NCBI GenBank assembly: GCA_022575985.1 | Contig: JAKSXM010000272.1 | Span: 25,478,501 to 25,542,500, forward strand | Length of the DNA: 64,000 nucleotides | Direction of reading: 5' to 3' | Source: Anagrus nilaparvatae | Lineage: Eukaryota; Arthropoda; Insecta; Hymenoptera; Mymaridae | Part shown: positions 20,419-35,249 of the stretch, piece by piece | Layout of the letters: each line of letters opens with the position of its first letter | Position numbering within the stretch: the stretch's first letter is position 1 | Notes under the pieces: model-generated | What the model was told of the DNA's origin: nothing | The model's input: the letters and a program-made list of their open reading frames with translations, nothing else | The model's database searches: none | Position numbers and translations under genes: made by a program

Positions 20419-21591
20419 TTTCAGCAAAAAATATTTGAAAGTAACAGCTTAATTAAAAAAACAGGGCCTCAAAAAAAAGAAGTACTCAAAATAATAAATA
20501 ACATGAAATAGTATATTTATACTTATTTATATATTTATATAATTATTAAAATCAAGGTTATTTACCTGTTAATTCTTTTTCACATTTTTCATTATTTAAG
20601 ATTATTTATAAACAACGGTTTATATAAAAGCAACCATTTTTAATAATTTAAAAAATCAAATTCTATAGTTTGTGCAACCGATTATACTGTATATTCCTCA
20701 AAAATTAAGCGCGAAATTTCGCGAAATAAAAACATTCTATCGCAAAATTTTCTGAAAAAAATATGGAAAAATAAATGAGTTTAATAAGTTTAATTATAAT
20801 ACAGATATATTTATTAATATATTTGGTATATATTTTAACAAATAGAATCAGTTAGGCTGTCAGGCACCAAACACGGTGTCTCTGTTGTTGTTGGTGTGTC
20901 ATAACCCCGTTCCAGCCTTCATCGAGATACCATGTATACAAAAGGTAAAATCTGTGATAAGCTGATAAGGCATATTTTGATGGAATTTTTGCAAATACAG
21001 TTTTAATAAAAAATATAGGTATATTATATGATTTTTTTACAATAAATTTATAAATTATAATAATAAACTAAAATAATGGTATTACTAAAATAAAATAGAA
21101 TTATTAAAACTTTAAAAATGAAAGAGTCAAAAAATAAATTAATGTGAAAGTCAGCGGCGTCTATAGTAAAACATATGAGACGTAAAATTGTTCTGAAAAA
21201 AAAGAAAAGCACAAAAACGCATTTTTTTGAATGCTTTGCTAAACGAAAAACAAATTGTAAATTTATGTAAATTAATATTGCTGAGTTCTTGTATCAAAGT
21301 TGTATCAAAGTAATCCCATATTTTTTAATGAAATATTAATAAATTGAACACTTTAATATTTGTCATAAATATTATTTATTGTTCGTTCTGTTTTACAATT
21401 AAATCATTTAATCGACGCGTTTCAAAAAGCTAAACTTTTCCTAAAGCTTAACTTTTCCTTCAGGACTTCAGGTTGGTCTCATTTAACGAGAAAAATAAAA
21501 TATACTTAAAAAAATTATGAACATTCTTTAAGTCATTATATTGCATGGTCGAGCAACTTATTAATAATTTTGAAATATTAATCTAACAAAA
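20419..21591. other. Divergent intergenic region
   Basis: 1.17 kb between the diverging starts of the CENP-T-like and TMEM256-like genes; both promoters must lie here. A GC-balanced patch at 20870-20935 contains a CACCAAACACGGTGTC-type inverted word. A recurrent ACTCAAAATAAT motif sits at 20484. No coding sequence seen. Confidence 0.45.
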
Positions 21592-22532
21592 ATGGGATTT
21601 CAAGATGCAATAAATTATGCACTTTTTACAAACCCAATAAGTGCAAATTCAATTTATATTGCTAAAGCAGCAGCTAATACAGTTAAGTAGTGCTTAATAT
21701 TTAACCTTAAAAATTTTTTTTTTTAATCTTTGAAAAAGCAAATCATTTTTTACATTTTTAATTTTTATTGATAAGATTTTTAATTTTTGCAATTTAATAA
21801 TATTTAATACAGGCTAAAAATTTTATTTCTATTTCCACTGATTAATCAATAAGCGGTTTTTTCTTTTTAAATATAGTTTAGGCAACAAATTATTTTTCAA
21901 AATATCATTTATATTAGAAATCATTAGAAATACTTTCTTTTAAATTTAGGGTTCTCGAAAAATTTTGATTTTTAATTTAAGGTCATAGATTCAATAGGAG
22001 TCAGACAGAAAGAAGTTGAAATTAGAATGATTCCTCCAGAGCCTCTTTGGAAATTAGTGGCGTCTACAGGTCCATTTATTAGATTAGCAGCATTGAGTGG
22101 AGCAGCCGCTGTTATCTTAGGAGCTTACGGATCACACAGTAAACAAATTTATTTTATATATTTACCTATTCATATAAAATAATTGATAGAAACTTATCCT
22201 GTAGAACACTATGAGGGAGAAATCGGAGAAGAGCAAAAACGAGTGTTTGAAACAGCATCCAGATATCATTTTATCCATACTTTAGCGCTACTTGGAGTAC
22301 CTATGTGCAAATATCCATATTTGGTAAAAAATTTCATTTTTAAATTAAACTAACAGTTCAAAAGTATTAATTTGAATATCTCTTTTAGTCTGGAAGTTTT
22401 ATGCTATCAGGAATACTATTATTTTGTGGTACTTGCTATTTTTATGCATTTACAGGAAATAAAAAATATAGTAAATTAACACCAATGGGTGGCACTTGTT
22501 TTATATTAGGTTGGCTTGGAATGATATTGTAA
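21592..22532 (+). CDS. TMEM256 / DUF423-family small membrane protein
   Basis: Four exons: 21592-21681, 21982-22138, 22190-22323, 22389-22532, all in phase, giving 174 residues. The first intron uses a GTTAAG donor; reading on instead hits TAG within two codons. The family is defined by small, four-helix membrane proteins (bacterial DUF423, animal TMEM256). Hydrophobic segments are visible at IRLAALSGAAAVILGAYGSH, HTLALLGVPM, GSFMLSGILLFCGTCYFYAF and GGTCFILGWLGMIL. A GAYGSH motif and an FETASRYHFIHTLAL block in the middle (compare AxxYqmyHalaL in the family) support the call. An N-terminal extension of about 60 residues precedes the conserved part, as usual in insects. The biochemical role is unknown. 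AATAAA at 22552-22557. Confidence 0.85.
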
Positions 22533-24329
22533 AAAGAGTTAGTTATGTACAAATAAAGAGAACAGTAAATTGATAAATAATTATACTAAAGGACTCAAAA
22601 TAATGTAAACAAAAAATATCAATTTTATCTGTTGTTTGTTTTTTCTAAAATTCAAATATAATTTTTTTTTCTTGTATAAAAGTAATTTTTATATTTAACT
22701 TCTTTTTTAATATTTTGTTGGATAAGTAACTATACTAATAATAAATATGTAAATTATTTTTATAATGTTTGGAGATGATGTAATTGAAGGAATTTTGAAA
22801 AAATAAAACAAATTGACTAATTTTAAATAAACGAAACTCATTTATGTTAAAGAAATTCAATATAAATGTAATTTTTTTATATAATAAAGTTTTAGGTTTT
22901 TTTTTAGGACAACATAAGTCCAAAAACCATAATATTCGCTTATACAAATTAACTGAATACTTTTAACTATCAATTTTTTTTGCGCACAGCTGTTCGTTTT
23001 ATCAAAAATTTTCTGAAATTTAAAATAAAATAAATTTAAATAAAAGAAAACTTTTAATCAACAAAATTTTTTTTTTAACCGACAAGTTCATCGATTTTTT
23101 TTTTATTTAATAATTTAATAAATAATGAAACTTGTTATGTTAAACAAGTTTTTCATTAAAAGACAATGTAATAAAAAGAAAATTTTTTTAAATACTTAAA
23201 CTAGCTTGAATTATTTAATCTGCAATTTAAAAATCCAAAAAAGAAAATGCATCCATCAACTGTAAATTTCAACTCGATAAATATAATTAAAATTTATGAT
23301 TTCTACAGATTTAATAAAAATTAACGAAAAGTGTACGCAAGAGAGATCAATTAATAATAAACAGAAAAAGAATATCAACGAACAAAAGATGCGATATTTT
23401 TTTCTTAATTTAATTATTTCTACAGCTTACGATTTTTTTTTGTTTTGTTTTTATCCATTTGAACGGGGAGATGATTTTTTGTTCCCAAGTATAATTTAAA
23501 CATGTACTCTTAGTTTGAGTTTAGCACGATATCATGTGATGATTAATCTTATCTTCATCTATGGAGGCTACAAGCATTCAGCTTCTGATGATATATAAAA
23601 CTTGTAATTTTTCTTATAATCTAACAAAACGTTACTTTTTTATTTATATATAACTTTAATTAGTAATTATTACATATATTTATAGAATGGTACTTTTAAT
23701 TTCGTTTGTTTTTTTTCTATTTATATATATAGACTCGTAATATATCAAACTATGTCGATATTATATTTTAAATATTTACACTTTTTTTTTTTTTTTTAGT
23801 TATTTTGTTGAAAAAAATTTATTTATACTATTCGACATTCACACCACAAGAATAAAACTCGTTTATTTTTTCATAAAATCTAAGTATTTATCACTTAAAA
23901 ACTAACATTTTATGTGGGCTTGATTTTATTTTATTTTATCAATTTGATATTTTTTTTGTTCATTGTTATTTTTCCCAGAATAAAATTATTTTTTTATTTT
24001 TATATATATCACAACTTTTTATCGTTATTACACATTTACTTTTTAAAAAAATTCTAGATTAGTTTCTATACAATGACAAAAATATATTGGCAAAAAATTA
24101 CTTTTTTTTCTTTATGCTTTGTTGTTGTTTTTTGAGAAGGCAATAAATATTTTGATTAAAAAAAAAGACAAAAACAAAAAATACATTTCATTTCTTCTTG
24201 TCTCTTCTGGCTTTTTTTCTCTGTTTCGCTAAAATTTATTAAACTATTTAATAGGAAGGCGATTCTACAAGAGAAAGAGCCAATATAATAGAAAACGCAA
24301 ATAAATAATTTTTCTTGACTTGCTGGTTT
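22533..24329. other. Converging 3' regions of the TMEM256-like gene and TRIP12
   Basis: 1.8 kb of AT-rich DNA, likely including a long TRIP12 3' untranslated region (minus strand). Another ACTCAAAATAATGT motif at 22593. Poly-T runs and TTATTT words are frequent. No gene supported. Confidence 0.5.
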
Positions 24330-27300
24330 CTAGGAAAGATGGAATGAATGTTGGCCTTCTTGTGCAGCTATTCTTAATTTTTCTTGCATTATTTCCATTG
24401 TCGTATAATCAGGCAGTTTTAAATAATTAACACAGGTCATTACTGATGGTAAAAATTCATCAGGTTTCATTGAAGCATCAAAAGTTTTTCTTACTATAGT
24501 TAAAGGTGGAGTTAGACTTTTGAAACCTGCAAAATATTAAATTTTTTGTTTAAATTTTTTGTTTTGTTTGAATTACTTTAAATTATACATACCTCCAACT
24601 GGTAATCTTGGAGATCCAGTTACAAACTGAATAAATTGCCTTTGTTCTTCACTATTGTATTCAGACATTATTTGATACAAAAATCTTATAGCACGAGAAT
24701 CTGGTGTGTAACCATGATCCGTCCTACAACATTCTGAAAGAGTTTTAATATCCCATTTACCACCAGTTTGCGTATGACCACAAAATACTGCCTCTAATTC
24801 TTCTGGGAAAAATAAACGCAATTGCGAAGGTGGAAATACAGATTCAAATCCTTCTCTGAATGATTCCATTTGTCTTATAACTCCTTCATACAAATACCAA
24901 TGTACAACCAGCTAAGAGAATTAAATTATGCTTTAGAAGTTCATTTTTTTTTTTTCAATTTTGAGGAAAAAAAATATTTTACCTTTATGTACTGATCTAA
25001 GTTGTGTATTGTGACAAGGCTATCACCACCACCTTTTCTTAATTCAATATTTGCAAAACCAGGTAATTGGAAATAAAGTCCCAGATCACAGATTCGACAA
25101 CCATCAAGATCTAAAGATTCGATAGCTTGAGCTTTTTCACTTGGTCTTATATTTTGGTCATTTTCAATCATTTCTTTTCTTTTTACAACATCTTGTAATT
25201 TACAGAAATATTTATAGAGGTCTGGATTTACATAAGCTAAATCTTTTAAAGTTATTGTATGTTCTTCTGATAACAACCAACGATAGAACGTCAAACTAAA
25301 TGGAAGATCCAGCTACAAAAAAATTATAAGTTTTTGTATTCACTCAAAAAAAAAATTTGTAAATTACTAAGTTATAAGTTAATTTACCATTCTTGAATCA
25401 TAAATAGCTTTAGCCATAAATTTTCCTAAGAATTTGAACTTGGTTTTTAATTTTGCCAAGTGAGATACTTTTGTATTCCAAGGTATCGGTGCCGGAAATA
25501 GTCCACAAGAGTTATTTACATAAATTTGATCCGAAGAAGTTGAACTGTTGTTCCATAATTCAAGATCAGTGCGCTGCAATTCACGTGATACCAAAGCATA
25601 AAACTCTAATGTTGGTCCTAGACCCGTTCCAACCTTCAGAAAAAAAATAAAAAATTGAATATTGTGTAAGTGTATATTTTTATGAGATCTATTAAATTTT
25701 CTAATATTAATGCATACTATGCCAAAGCAAAAGTCTAAATTTATTGAAAAATATAATAAAATAAATAAGAAATATACCTCATTAACATATTGCACTTCTA
25801 ATAGAGCTTTGCTTGATGCTAAATCTTGAATAACTTGTTCAGCTTGTTTTAAAATATCAGTTCTAGAAATAGTTCTTTTTCTTCTTTCTAATCTAGGAGT
25901 TACACGTTCTTGACTATCAGTTCCACTTAATTCTGGTGCTGAATCAAGAAGTCGCTGTAAAGCTCGATCTCGATCAAATGACGTTGCATATAACAATAAT
26001 TGTCTTGTTTCAAAAGGAAATAAAAATGGACTGCAATAAAAATATTTACTGTGAATAATGTTGCCACAATTGTTTTTTTATTAAATAAAAGCGACTAAAA
26101 TTTATTTTTATTTACTTTAATTCAAATAATGGCTCTGTTTAAGCCAGAGTTAAAGAAGGCTGAGTTGAATCATCAAGGGAAAAGTTTGGTGAGAAGTAGA
26201 ATAAATTAGCAACTAGTGTACTAGTGTGGTAAGCCACATTTAATAGGTAAATGCTCTAAATATAACGAATAGCAAATATGAAACATAAAATAAACTTACC
26301 ATACTGAAGCAATTTGTTGCAACCAAGAAGGAAGATTTCCAGTCATTATAACTAATGGATCTTGTAATTGCCTACTTGCTTTAGCAGCAATTTTATTATT
26401 AATAAAGTCTTGTGATGATAATAAACTAACGCTTTTAGAAAATGGGAATAATACACCCCAATAACGATTTAATGAATATAAAAGCCTTAACAGACAAAGC
26501 CCGTCTAAACAAGCATCATTTATGGTGATTGATGATGGTAGATTAGGGCTTAAATATGGAGCTAATGGACATTTTTGTTGAGGAACTACTCCTTCCAGCC
26601 ATAAACTGTCTTCTTTTCTCTTTGAACTTGATTTTGTACTTTTTCCTTTACCTTTGCGGCTATTACCTTGTGAACTTGAGCCTGGTTTTGATGAAGATGT
26701 TATTTCTTCATCAGGTACTGGCCTGTAATAGATAGTGTGTGTTTGTACCCAAACTGCATCATGACCTAGTGGAGGTTCGCTATCAGCATCAGCTTCAGAA
26801 TTTTCTATTCCATTACAACCATATTGTCTTACAGCTTGATATACTGTCATATTAAAAGGTAATATTTCATCTCCAATTAAAAATTGAAGTTTGTGTTTTG
26901 CTGAACCTTGACTTATAACAACGGCAGCCTAAAATAAATTTTAATTAAGTACTGAGAATAAGAAAAAATTCATAAAACATAGATTTGCTTACAAGAGTAT
27001 CATCTATATCATCTTCACTGTTATCATCATCGCTAACCATTGAGTCAGTGTCACGTATTCTACCATATCCTCTAACCATTAAATAACGTTCAATCGTCTG
27101 TACAAGTGCAAGAGGATCAACTTTAACAGTACCACCTTTCCATTGTTTAAGATTATTACAATCTGGATGTCGTTGTAAGTTACACTTTAACTGATGAGTA
27201 TTAAAGAATTTAAGAGCGCTAGTTCCACCTCGTCCAGCCCCAGAACCAGCTGGTAAATCATGAACTTTAACAGGGAATTGTTCTAATTGAGCAATGCAAC

Positions 27301-30300
27301 TATTTAATTTTGCTACTAAAGCTCCAAATGCTCCAGGATTGATATCAGCTAAAGTATCTTTTTGTAATGTTGATTCTGCAAATAGTCTCCAAAACATCCT
27401 CAATCTGTCATATCGAAGATTACCTGGAGAATCATTAGATGTGAGGAAGTTTAATAACGCTTTGATGAGACCACTGTGATTCATTTCAAATGGAGAAATA
27501 TCACTTTCTAAAACTACATCCCTGAGTTCAGTAAGTGCAGAATGCATTTCTTCTAAATCATTGGATTGTAAGCGTTGAATTGCAGTTGTTAATCGAGATA
27601 AAACTGTTAAAGCTGGATGAGTATAAGGTGCATCTAATTGATATCTAATTAAAAATTGCATAGCTTCTTCTCTAACCCAAACTTTAGCCTTTTCACGATT
27701 ACTTCCTGTGAGGCTTGGATTACTTGGAGGTTTTGATAAACTTGTAGATGAGCTTGTATCTCTTTTGTCATTGATACTGCTTGGAGATGATGATTTCTTA
27801 CCCCATCTTGCAAGATTTCCTAGGAAACGATTATTTTTTGGCGTGAAACCAGTAAATAATGATTCTGGTTGTTGAGTTTGTTGAGGTGTGCCACTCCCCA
27901 ATCTCGAAAATCTGCCTTTTTTGTTTTGACGTTTTCTTTTGAGAACATCACCAAATCTTCTGTAACAAAAAAGTTATTTTAATAAAAACATTTTTGAATG
28001 GATCTGTTTACACAAGAGCCAAACTAAGACAAGTGGGACAAGTAAACGGAGCCATGTTATGCAAATAAATTCAACTTACGAATGAGCATTAGGAATTGGA
28101 CTAGCATCATCCATGGTAATATTTAAATCTGTCCTACTTCGTGTTTCTATTGTAGCAGTAAGATTTGGTTTCATTTGACTTGTTGCAATTGAACCAAATA
28201 AAATGTTACCATTTGTAGTAGGAGAAGCTATTGGAGACGTGGCACTGCTTGATGATAACGTTATGTTAGATGTTAACGGAGTATTTGACGGACCAGGTTG
28301 TGGACTTGGAATTGTACCTATATACGAAATCGTAAAATTAAATTCAAATTTAAATTACTAACAAAAATTTAATAAATTTTTTAAAATTCTCACCAGAAGG
28401 ACACTTAGGTGGTGTAACTTCCAAAGGAATATCTGGATCGGCTAATTGTCTTACTTGGTGCAATACACCCTCACGATGAAAATGAACTCTAAATACGTGA
28501 GGTAGTCTTGTCATTAAAATATTTGCCATTTGGAGAGCTCCAATAACTATTCTTAAATCTTGCGAGGCCAACATACCTGCTATATGAGATGAGACAATTT
28601 GATTTTTCAACATTTCCTGTTAATAATATATTTATATAGAAAATTCATAAAAAGTTTATAAATGTAGAAAAACAAAAAAATCTTACTTTTAACAAGTCAC
28701 TAGAAGAATAATACAACATCCTCAGAAGTGCTCTTAAACATTTGCATTTTACAGCTGGACCAGCTGAGCTGCTATAAACTTCGTATAATACCGAGAATAA
28801 GGTTTTTATAAAACCTACAACCCATTCGTTTACCTTGACAACTAAAGGCACCACATACGATGTATTAGAGGATGAAGGTACATTTTCACCTTCAGTTGAT
28901 TGAGTATTAACTCTTCTAAATATACTTCTAGCAACTCCGATATCTTCATTAATTTGTTTCATCACAGTTAAATCTATAGTATATGTTCGACCAAGTGTTG
29001 ATAGACAAATTTCATCTTCACCATTTTGAAAAGCCATTTCAATAATTCTAGAATCAATAGCACTAAATGGATGACAACAATGTCTTTCATCGCGCCATTC
29101 CCATTGAACAGTTTCTTGTTGATTACTAGATCTATCAAGTAAACTGTCTACACTGAAAATTCCATCAGTAGGTAATGGAGGCATTAACTCTTCAATAAGA
29201 CAAGTTATTTCAAATAATTCTTGAGGTGAGCGAGATATTAACTCTACATCATCAATTTTAACATCTAAAGAACCAGTCAACAGATAATACAATGTAAATG
29301 CTATATTCTGTTGAAGTAATAATAATCCCAAATCCGAACAACGATTAGATATCACAGAAAGCATTCGTAGTACAGTAATAAAATTGCCAGTGCTATTTAC
29401 TGGAGGTGTCATCATGAGCAGCTGTTGCAAATTTTGTAATAATTCTGTATTTACGATCTTGTATAACATAACTTCATCATGTTGAAAACTATCTATTAAT
29501 CTGCTAAATGCTTGACATACACATTCCACACTTTTTTTATCTTGATTTGTTAGACGATTTACTAATAAAGGTAAGCTATCAGCAACAAGGTGAAAATCAT
29601 CAGGATGTAAATTTTGACAACAGTTAGCTGTTATTGTTAGTGCGGCTCGTTGGGCAGTTATGTTAAAAAAGTCTACAAATTTCAGACAAGCGGATACACC
29701 ACCCTAAAAAATTTTTAAATTATATTTTAAATCATATATCTTATCTTTTTGACTATAGATTAATACTAAATTTAATTTATAAAAAAAAGTATTTATGAAA
29801 ATAAAGCTTTTGTATGTGTAAGATCTTTTAACCTAGATGGGATGTATTTTTTTTGTCCTTTTAATACATGAAATGTCTTATTAAACTTGTTATAAAAAAG
29901 ATAGTTGGGTCAAATGCAATTATATATTATAAACTTTTGCATTAAGTAAAAATAAACATGTTCACAACTTGCTAGTAATATTCTATAAAATATTTATTTT
30001 ATCTTCAATTATTTTATTTACTGCTGGCTAAAAATAAATTATTTAAAAAATACTGATTTGTAATTAAATTTGCAGATATTGACCAATCTAAGATAAAATA
30101 AGAGCTACTTTAAAAATCATTTAAAATGTAGGATTGCTATATAAATAAAATATTTCAATAAAATTAAATTCATAATTAATAAATTAATAATAATTAAAGC
30201 ATGAATAAGAAAGGATCATTTTTCCTTTTAAAATACTAAGTGTTACTCCAATCCTTTCTTATTCGTGCTTTAATTGTTATTAAAATTTATTAACTTTAAT

Positions 30301-33300
30301 TTAATTTTATTCTAATATTTGTATGTTCAAAAAATCGTCAAAAAACAGCAAAATAAACGGTCATCACGGTTTACCAGGCGAGTGATATTTTTCTGCAATA
30401 CCGGCCTTCTACCAACTTTAAATATTTCAAGGGAGATATTTCGGAAAAAAGGGGCCGAATCCAAAATATATATTTTATACGTATTTTTAATATGTAAAAT
30501 ATAAATTGTGAATTAGGCTCCAGTCTTAAATTGATGAAAATTTTAAAAAATTGTAATTTCTAATTAAAATAATAAAATTTTAAGCCAGTTTTATCATCAG
30601 TAATTTGCTATTATGTATTAACAAGATAAGAATGATGTAGTTTACAAATTTGTAGCATAATTTAAATACTACATTTTTGATTTTCATAAACTGAACTCAA
30701 TTTTATATATTTTGTATTAATTAAATGAAATAAACTCACTGCATGTAATATAGTTTTACTATGTCTTCTGGAAAGCATGGCTAGTGCTGTTAAACACTGT
30801 TCAGCAACATCCATACACTCAATAGATTCAAGTTTTTGAAGAAAAACAGGAACTGCATCAACGACAACAGTTGATGATCGAGGTAATGCTTCCATCATAT
30901 AAGTAAGTGCTCTACACGCATGTGTCATTATGACAAAATTATGTTCAATGCTAAGTAAATTAATTAAAGCAGCGACAACTTGTTTTACTGGAAAACCAGT
31001 TAATGTATCTTCGTTACCCATAACTAAAATTTCACCCATACCAATGACAGCTTGTAATTGTTCACCTTCATCATCAACAGCTTGAAGTCCAGCTAAAAGC
31101 TGTTGAGCTTTTGCAGCTGAAATTGACAGGTAAAAACCTATATTTTGGTGTGAAAAAAAAAAACATTTTCCATAAGCTGTGTGATTAAATTGCCTTACAA
31201 AAGTATTTTAAAATAAAAAATTTGAATTATATTTATATTTACTAACTTTTGATAGGCAATAAGAAAAATTTATTAATTAGTGAGTTTTAAAATGATATTA
31301 TTTGCTTCATTTTTTAATTTTGTCATGCAATAATTATTTACAGTTTTTAATTATTTACATTTAAAAAAGGAATTAAAAAAGAATAATTTTATTTAATACA
31401 AAATTACCAAACCTATCAAGTGCTTTAACGCTTTGTGACTAGAATTAACTTTTTCTGTAGTCAATCAAATTTGTAATAATATTTCAATTAATTAATTACG
31501 TTTAACGTTTAACATAGTTTTTTCAAATATAATTATAAGGATTTTTTTCGAACAAATATAATAATCTTATATTTAAAAGATATTAAAATAAAATTTTAAA
31601 TGAAATTAATGGCTTGAAATTCTCTTACATATCTTTGAAAAATAACATTATCATGTTTATTTGAAAAAATCGTTATGATAATTATATTTCAATTAATTAA
31701 TATAAAAAGTTTCTGTGAAATATTTTCAAGAACCGTTTAGTAATTAAGTGCAGAAACTTTGGCAAAGTTAAGCAAATTCACAAATAATAAATTATTTGCA
31801 CTTTAATACTAAAAATTCTTGCAAATGTTTTACAGAAACTTTTAAATTAAAAGTGTTCAAACCAAAGTTATTCAAGTATCTAACTATTTATAAACATTTA
31901 ATGTCTAATATATTAATATATAACAACAGTTTATTCATTAAAAAGTGTTGAAAAAAAGGAGCCACTCAAAATGATGTGAAATAGTGATAAAATATTTATA
32001 TGAAAAAAAAAAAAACCCTGTAATTAAATGAGTGCTTATTAAGAAAATTACCTGAGCTAGCTCCCATGCTTCTGTTAAGTAAATGTTGCATACGAGAACC
32101 TAGTGCTCCAAAAACATGTGGTGGTAACCCTCTTGCTTCAAGAAGGGCTTGCAATCTGCCAACTTCTCCATCGTCGCTTTCACTGTCTCCTGTTGTTCCG
32201 GACATTCCAGAAGGTCCACCAGTAACTGCAGTAGCTGCTGATGCAGTTGATGCTGATTCTTCTTCACCAGTTGCAGTAGACAATTGCTGATTATTAGGAA
32301 TTGGAATTGGGATGGTTGTTGGTGCAGTACTATTTGCAGAAGAATCACTTCCAGACATTACAACTCCTGCAGCACCACCTGCAGCAACCGCACCACCTTC
32401 AATTATTGGTTTTCTTGCTCGCGATGAGGAACGATGCCTACCAGTATTAGTATTTATAGTTAACGATGAATCTTTCTTATATTTTCCAGAAAGTTTACTG
32501 TTAGCCGAAATTTCTTTGATTTGTTCGTTAGTGAGTTTGACTCTGGATCTTAATAAATGTTTGTGCGTAGGAAAAGATGTAGATGATGAGTGTTGCTGAA
32601 TGTGAGCAGGATTAGCAGCAGCAGTGGTAGACACAAGTGGGTTAGCAGTAGCAATGATACCGCTAGTACTTGCCCCGTCATGTGTCAACGTCCCACTACT
32701 GCTTTCTGCAGAGTTACTTGCTGCGTTACCCACTCTGATAGTAGCCTTAACACCTAAAGTCTGATTATTATTACTATTTGTGTTTCCGTTAACGATATTA
32801 CAATTATTCACACTTTGTTGTTGATGTTGAACTTTGGAGCCTAGTTAACAAAATTTATTTTGATTATGTTTAATTTATAATTTTTTTTGCACTGTATACT
32901 TATTTTAGTAAAAAATATTTTTGAAATTAATGTGTAATTCTACAAATAATTAATAACGAAATTCATGCAAATCAATTGGCATACTATTCCATTCATACAA
33001 TATGTTTTAATTCGTATGGAAACCTAACAAATTTAAATGATGATTTTCAAATAAACATTTTTTTTACAATTCAGATAATTATAATTATCCTAATAAAAAA
33101 CTTTTTATTGAAGACTTTTATTATTATGAAATATGATGACCAGAAAATTAGTATATCAAATGAAACTGAATGATTTTAAAAATCTTAAGAAAATGAAAAA
33201 AATATTTTTATAGTAAAAAAGGTTAATTCAAGTTTGTTTATAAAATTCAGTAATTTTTTACTTCCATTATAAAGAAATCTAATTAAGGAAATTCTTTTCA

Positions 33301-35249
33301 TGCAATTTTATAAAAATAAAGAAATTTAAGCATATATTTTAAAACAGCAAATATAAAGACACATTAGTAGAATAAGCTAATAAAGCAAAAAGAAATTTAA
33401 CGCACTATCGATATATTTTTAAATATGCAACTATTATTATGATTCAATTAATTTTTAATTTATTTTTTAAATTAATATGTTAAATTTTAATAATTAATTT
33501 TTTTGTTTGAAATTTGATTTTAAGGAAATTAGTAAAATTAAACGGTCAAAAAATAGATATTTTTTTGGCATCTAAATTAAACATATCATGATAATATTTG
33601 TTATATTTTTATTTTTGAATACAAAGAAAAAATCTGCCCAATTAAAATATTTTAACCATTTTACAAAATTTGTTTTGGGTCCTTAATTTTAGTGACTTCC
33701 GTAAATTTTATAATTTTCTAATTATTGTAAATTTTGATTTAATGTCTGGATATCAATTTTTTTAATGGGAAATTATATATATAATTATTATTTATTATTT
33801 TTCTATGTATTATTATTATTTACAAAACTAGGGCAATAAAATAATAATAAATAAAAAAATTAAATAATTTATTTTGATTTCGCTAATGATTTCTTACCTT
33901 CCTGATGATAAGTTTGTGCTGATATTGGGAAAAGTGCTTTGACAGCAGACACAAATCCTTCCAGACATTCGCTCATCTTTGGGCCTATTATGTAATACAT
34001 TTTGACATGACTTTTTTACGTAAAAAATTGGTTTCCTAGCATTTTACTTTTTTCAATTTTTTTTCTCTTTTTGTGTTACAAACAAGCAATTTATAAGCTT
34101 TTACCGCTATATTAAGGGGAGATAGATAGATCTAATATTTTCAATAGCTGCTTATTAAACATTTTTTACTTTTATTAAGTTTGAAAATTCTTTAATGATA
34201 TTTTTAAAATATAAAAAATTCATTTTAATAAATTATTGAATGATAAACTTTTTCAATGTCGCAGCTTGAATGATAGAGTGATGAAAATTTAAAATATATT
34301 AAGAAAATAAAAAGAAAAAAAAATTAAAAATGAACAAGAGATTTTAGGGCGAAGAAAGAATTCATGCTTATTTAGTATCGAATGAAATGATTTTGGTTTT
34401 TGCAAAGCCAATAAATACATCCCCACCACCTTCATTTTAGTTATATTAATTACTACCGTGATTGTTATAACTTAAATAATAAAAGCTAAACTAACCTCTT
34501 GAGCCTCTTGAAGTTGATGGGTAATTTGTAAAATTTGTATTCAAAGATGGGTTATTTGTATAAGCTGATGCTTTTTTGCTATTATTGCAACCACCAGTAA
34601 TTAAATTAAGATCAAAGTTGTTGGTACTACCACTACTGCTAGGTAAAATTTGTTGAGATTGTCGATTTTGTGGTGTGCGAGATCGAGTACGAGCTGCTAC
34701 ACAATCTAATGTAGCTGATGAAAAATCTGGTAAATTACTATTTTTTGTTGAACTTTTAATTCTTGTATTATTACATCCACTGAAGTTATAATTAACCTGG
34801 TGTGCTCTTTGCTGTTGTCTCCAGTCTGTATCTGAAAATTTAAACAACAATAAATTTTTGTCCTCCGTGTTTCTAATTTCAATTAAGAAAAAAAGTTGCA
34901 TACCGAATAGACATTCTAATCCAAGTCCATTATTACGACGTTCATTCTTTGCTTTAGCTTCGTTCTTTGAAGATGAGGATGAAGATAAAGTATCAATAAC
35001 AGTACGTCGTTGGGCATAAGTAGTACCTTGTGGTGACTGGGAATCACAGATAACTTGCTGTCTACGTCTTTTCTCGTCTAATGTTACTGGAGCTGTATTA
35101 GTATTATGTCTTTTACGGTAACTAGTAATTGTTGTAGCTCCAGAAGCATTTAATATTCCTTTCCCTTTTATCTTATTTGAGGTGTCTGCTGAAGCACTGG
35201 CCTTCTCTACAGACCCCCCAGACAAAGACTGATCTTGTTGATCTGCCAT
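24330..35249 (-). CDS. TRIP12: TRIP12-type HECT E3 ubiquitin ligase
   Basis: Ortholog of human TRIP12 and fly ctrip, a nuclear ligase acting in chromatin, DNA-damage and clock-protein turnover. Fifteen coding exons: 34904-35249, 34496-34831, 33898-33984, 32052-32840, 30740-31116, 28687-29703, 28394-28616, 28080-28317, 26993-27959, 26300-26928, 25778-26030, 25388-25633, 24983-25312, 24593-24911, 24330-24526. Phases all agree; 2117 residues (human about 1990). Order: disordered Ser/Asn-rich N-terminus with a basic KRRRQQ stretch; an armadillo-like helical region from about residue 520 ([20 protein letters not shown]); a WWE domain at about 840-915 ([17 protein letters not shown]); a low-complexity linker; the conserved [20 protein letters not shown] block; and a HECT domain ending ...FHLS. 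The catalytic Cys is about residue 2084 in [15 protein letters not shown] 3' acceptor at 35279 shows that the ATG exon is preceded by an untranslated exon. The first coding intron (34832-34903) is 72 bases, stop-free and in frame. Confidence 0.96.
30163..30312. repeat. Fold-back repeat in a TRIP12 intron
   Basis: Two arms of about 55-60 bases face each other around a 35-40 base loop. The best-matching part is AAAGCATGAATAAGAAAGGAT against its inverse ATCCTTTCTTATTCGTGCTTT. Likely a palindromic MITE; it would fold strongly in the pre-mRNA. Confidence 0.75.

Noticed and set aside
23296..23499. Plus-strand frame of 67 codons
   Set aside because: Low-complexity, in the 3' flank of TRIP12, with no similarity recognised.
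32066..32599. Plus-strand open frames opposite a TRIP12 exon
   Set aside because: They are antisense shadows of the Ser/Thr/Ala-rich TRIP12 exon 32052-32840.
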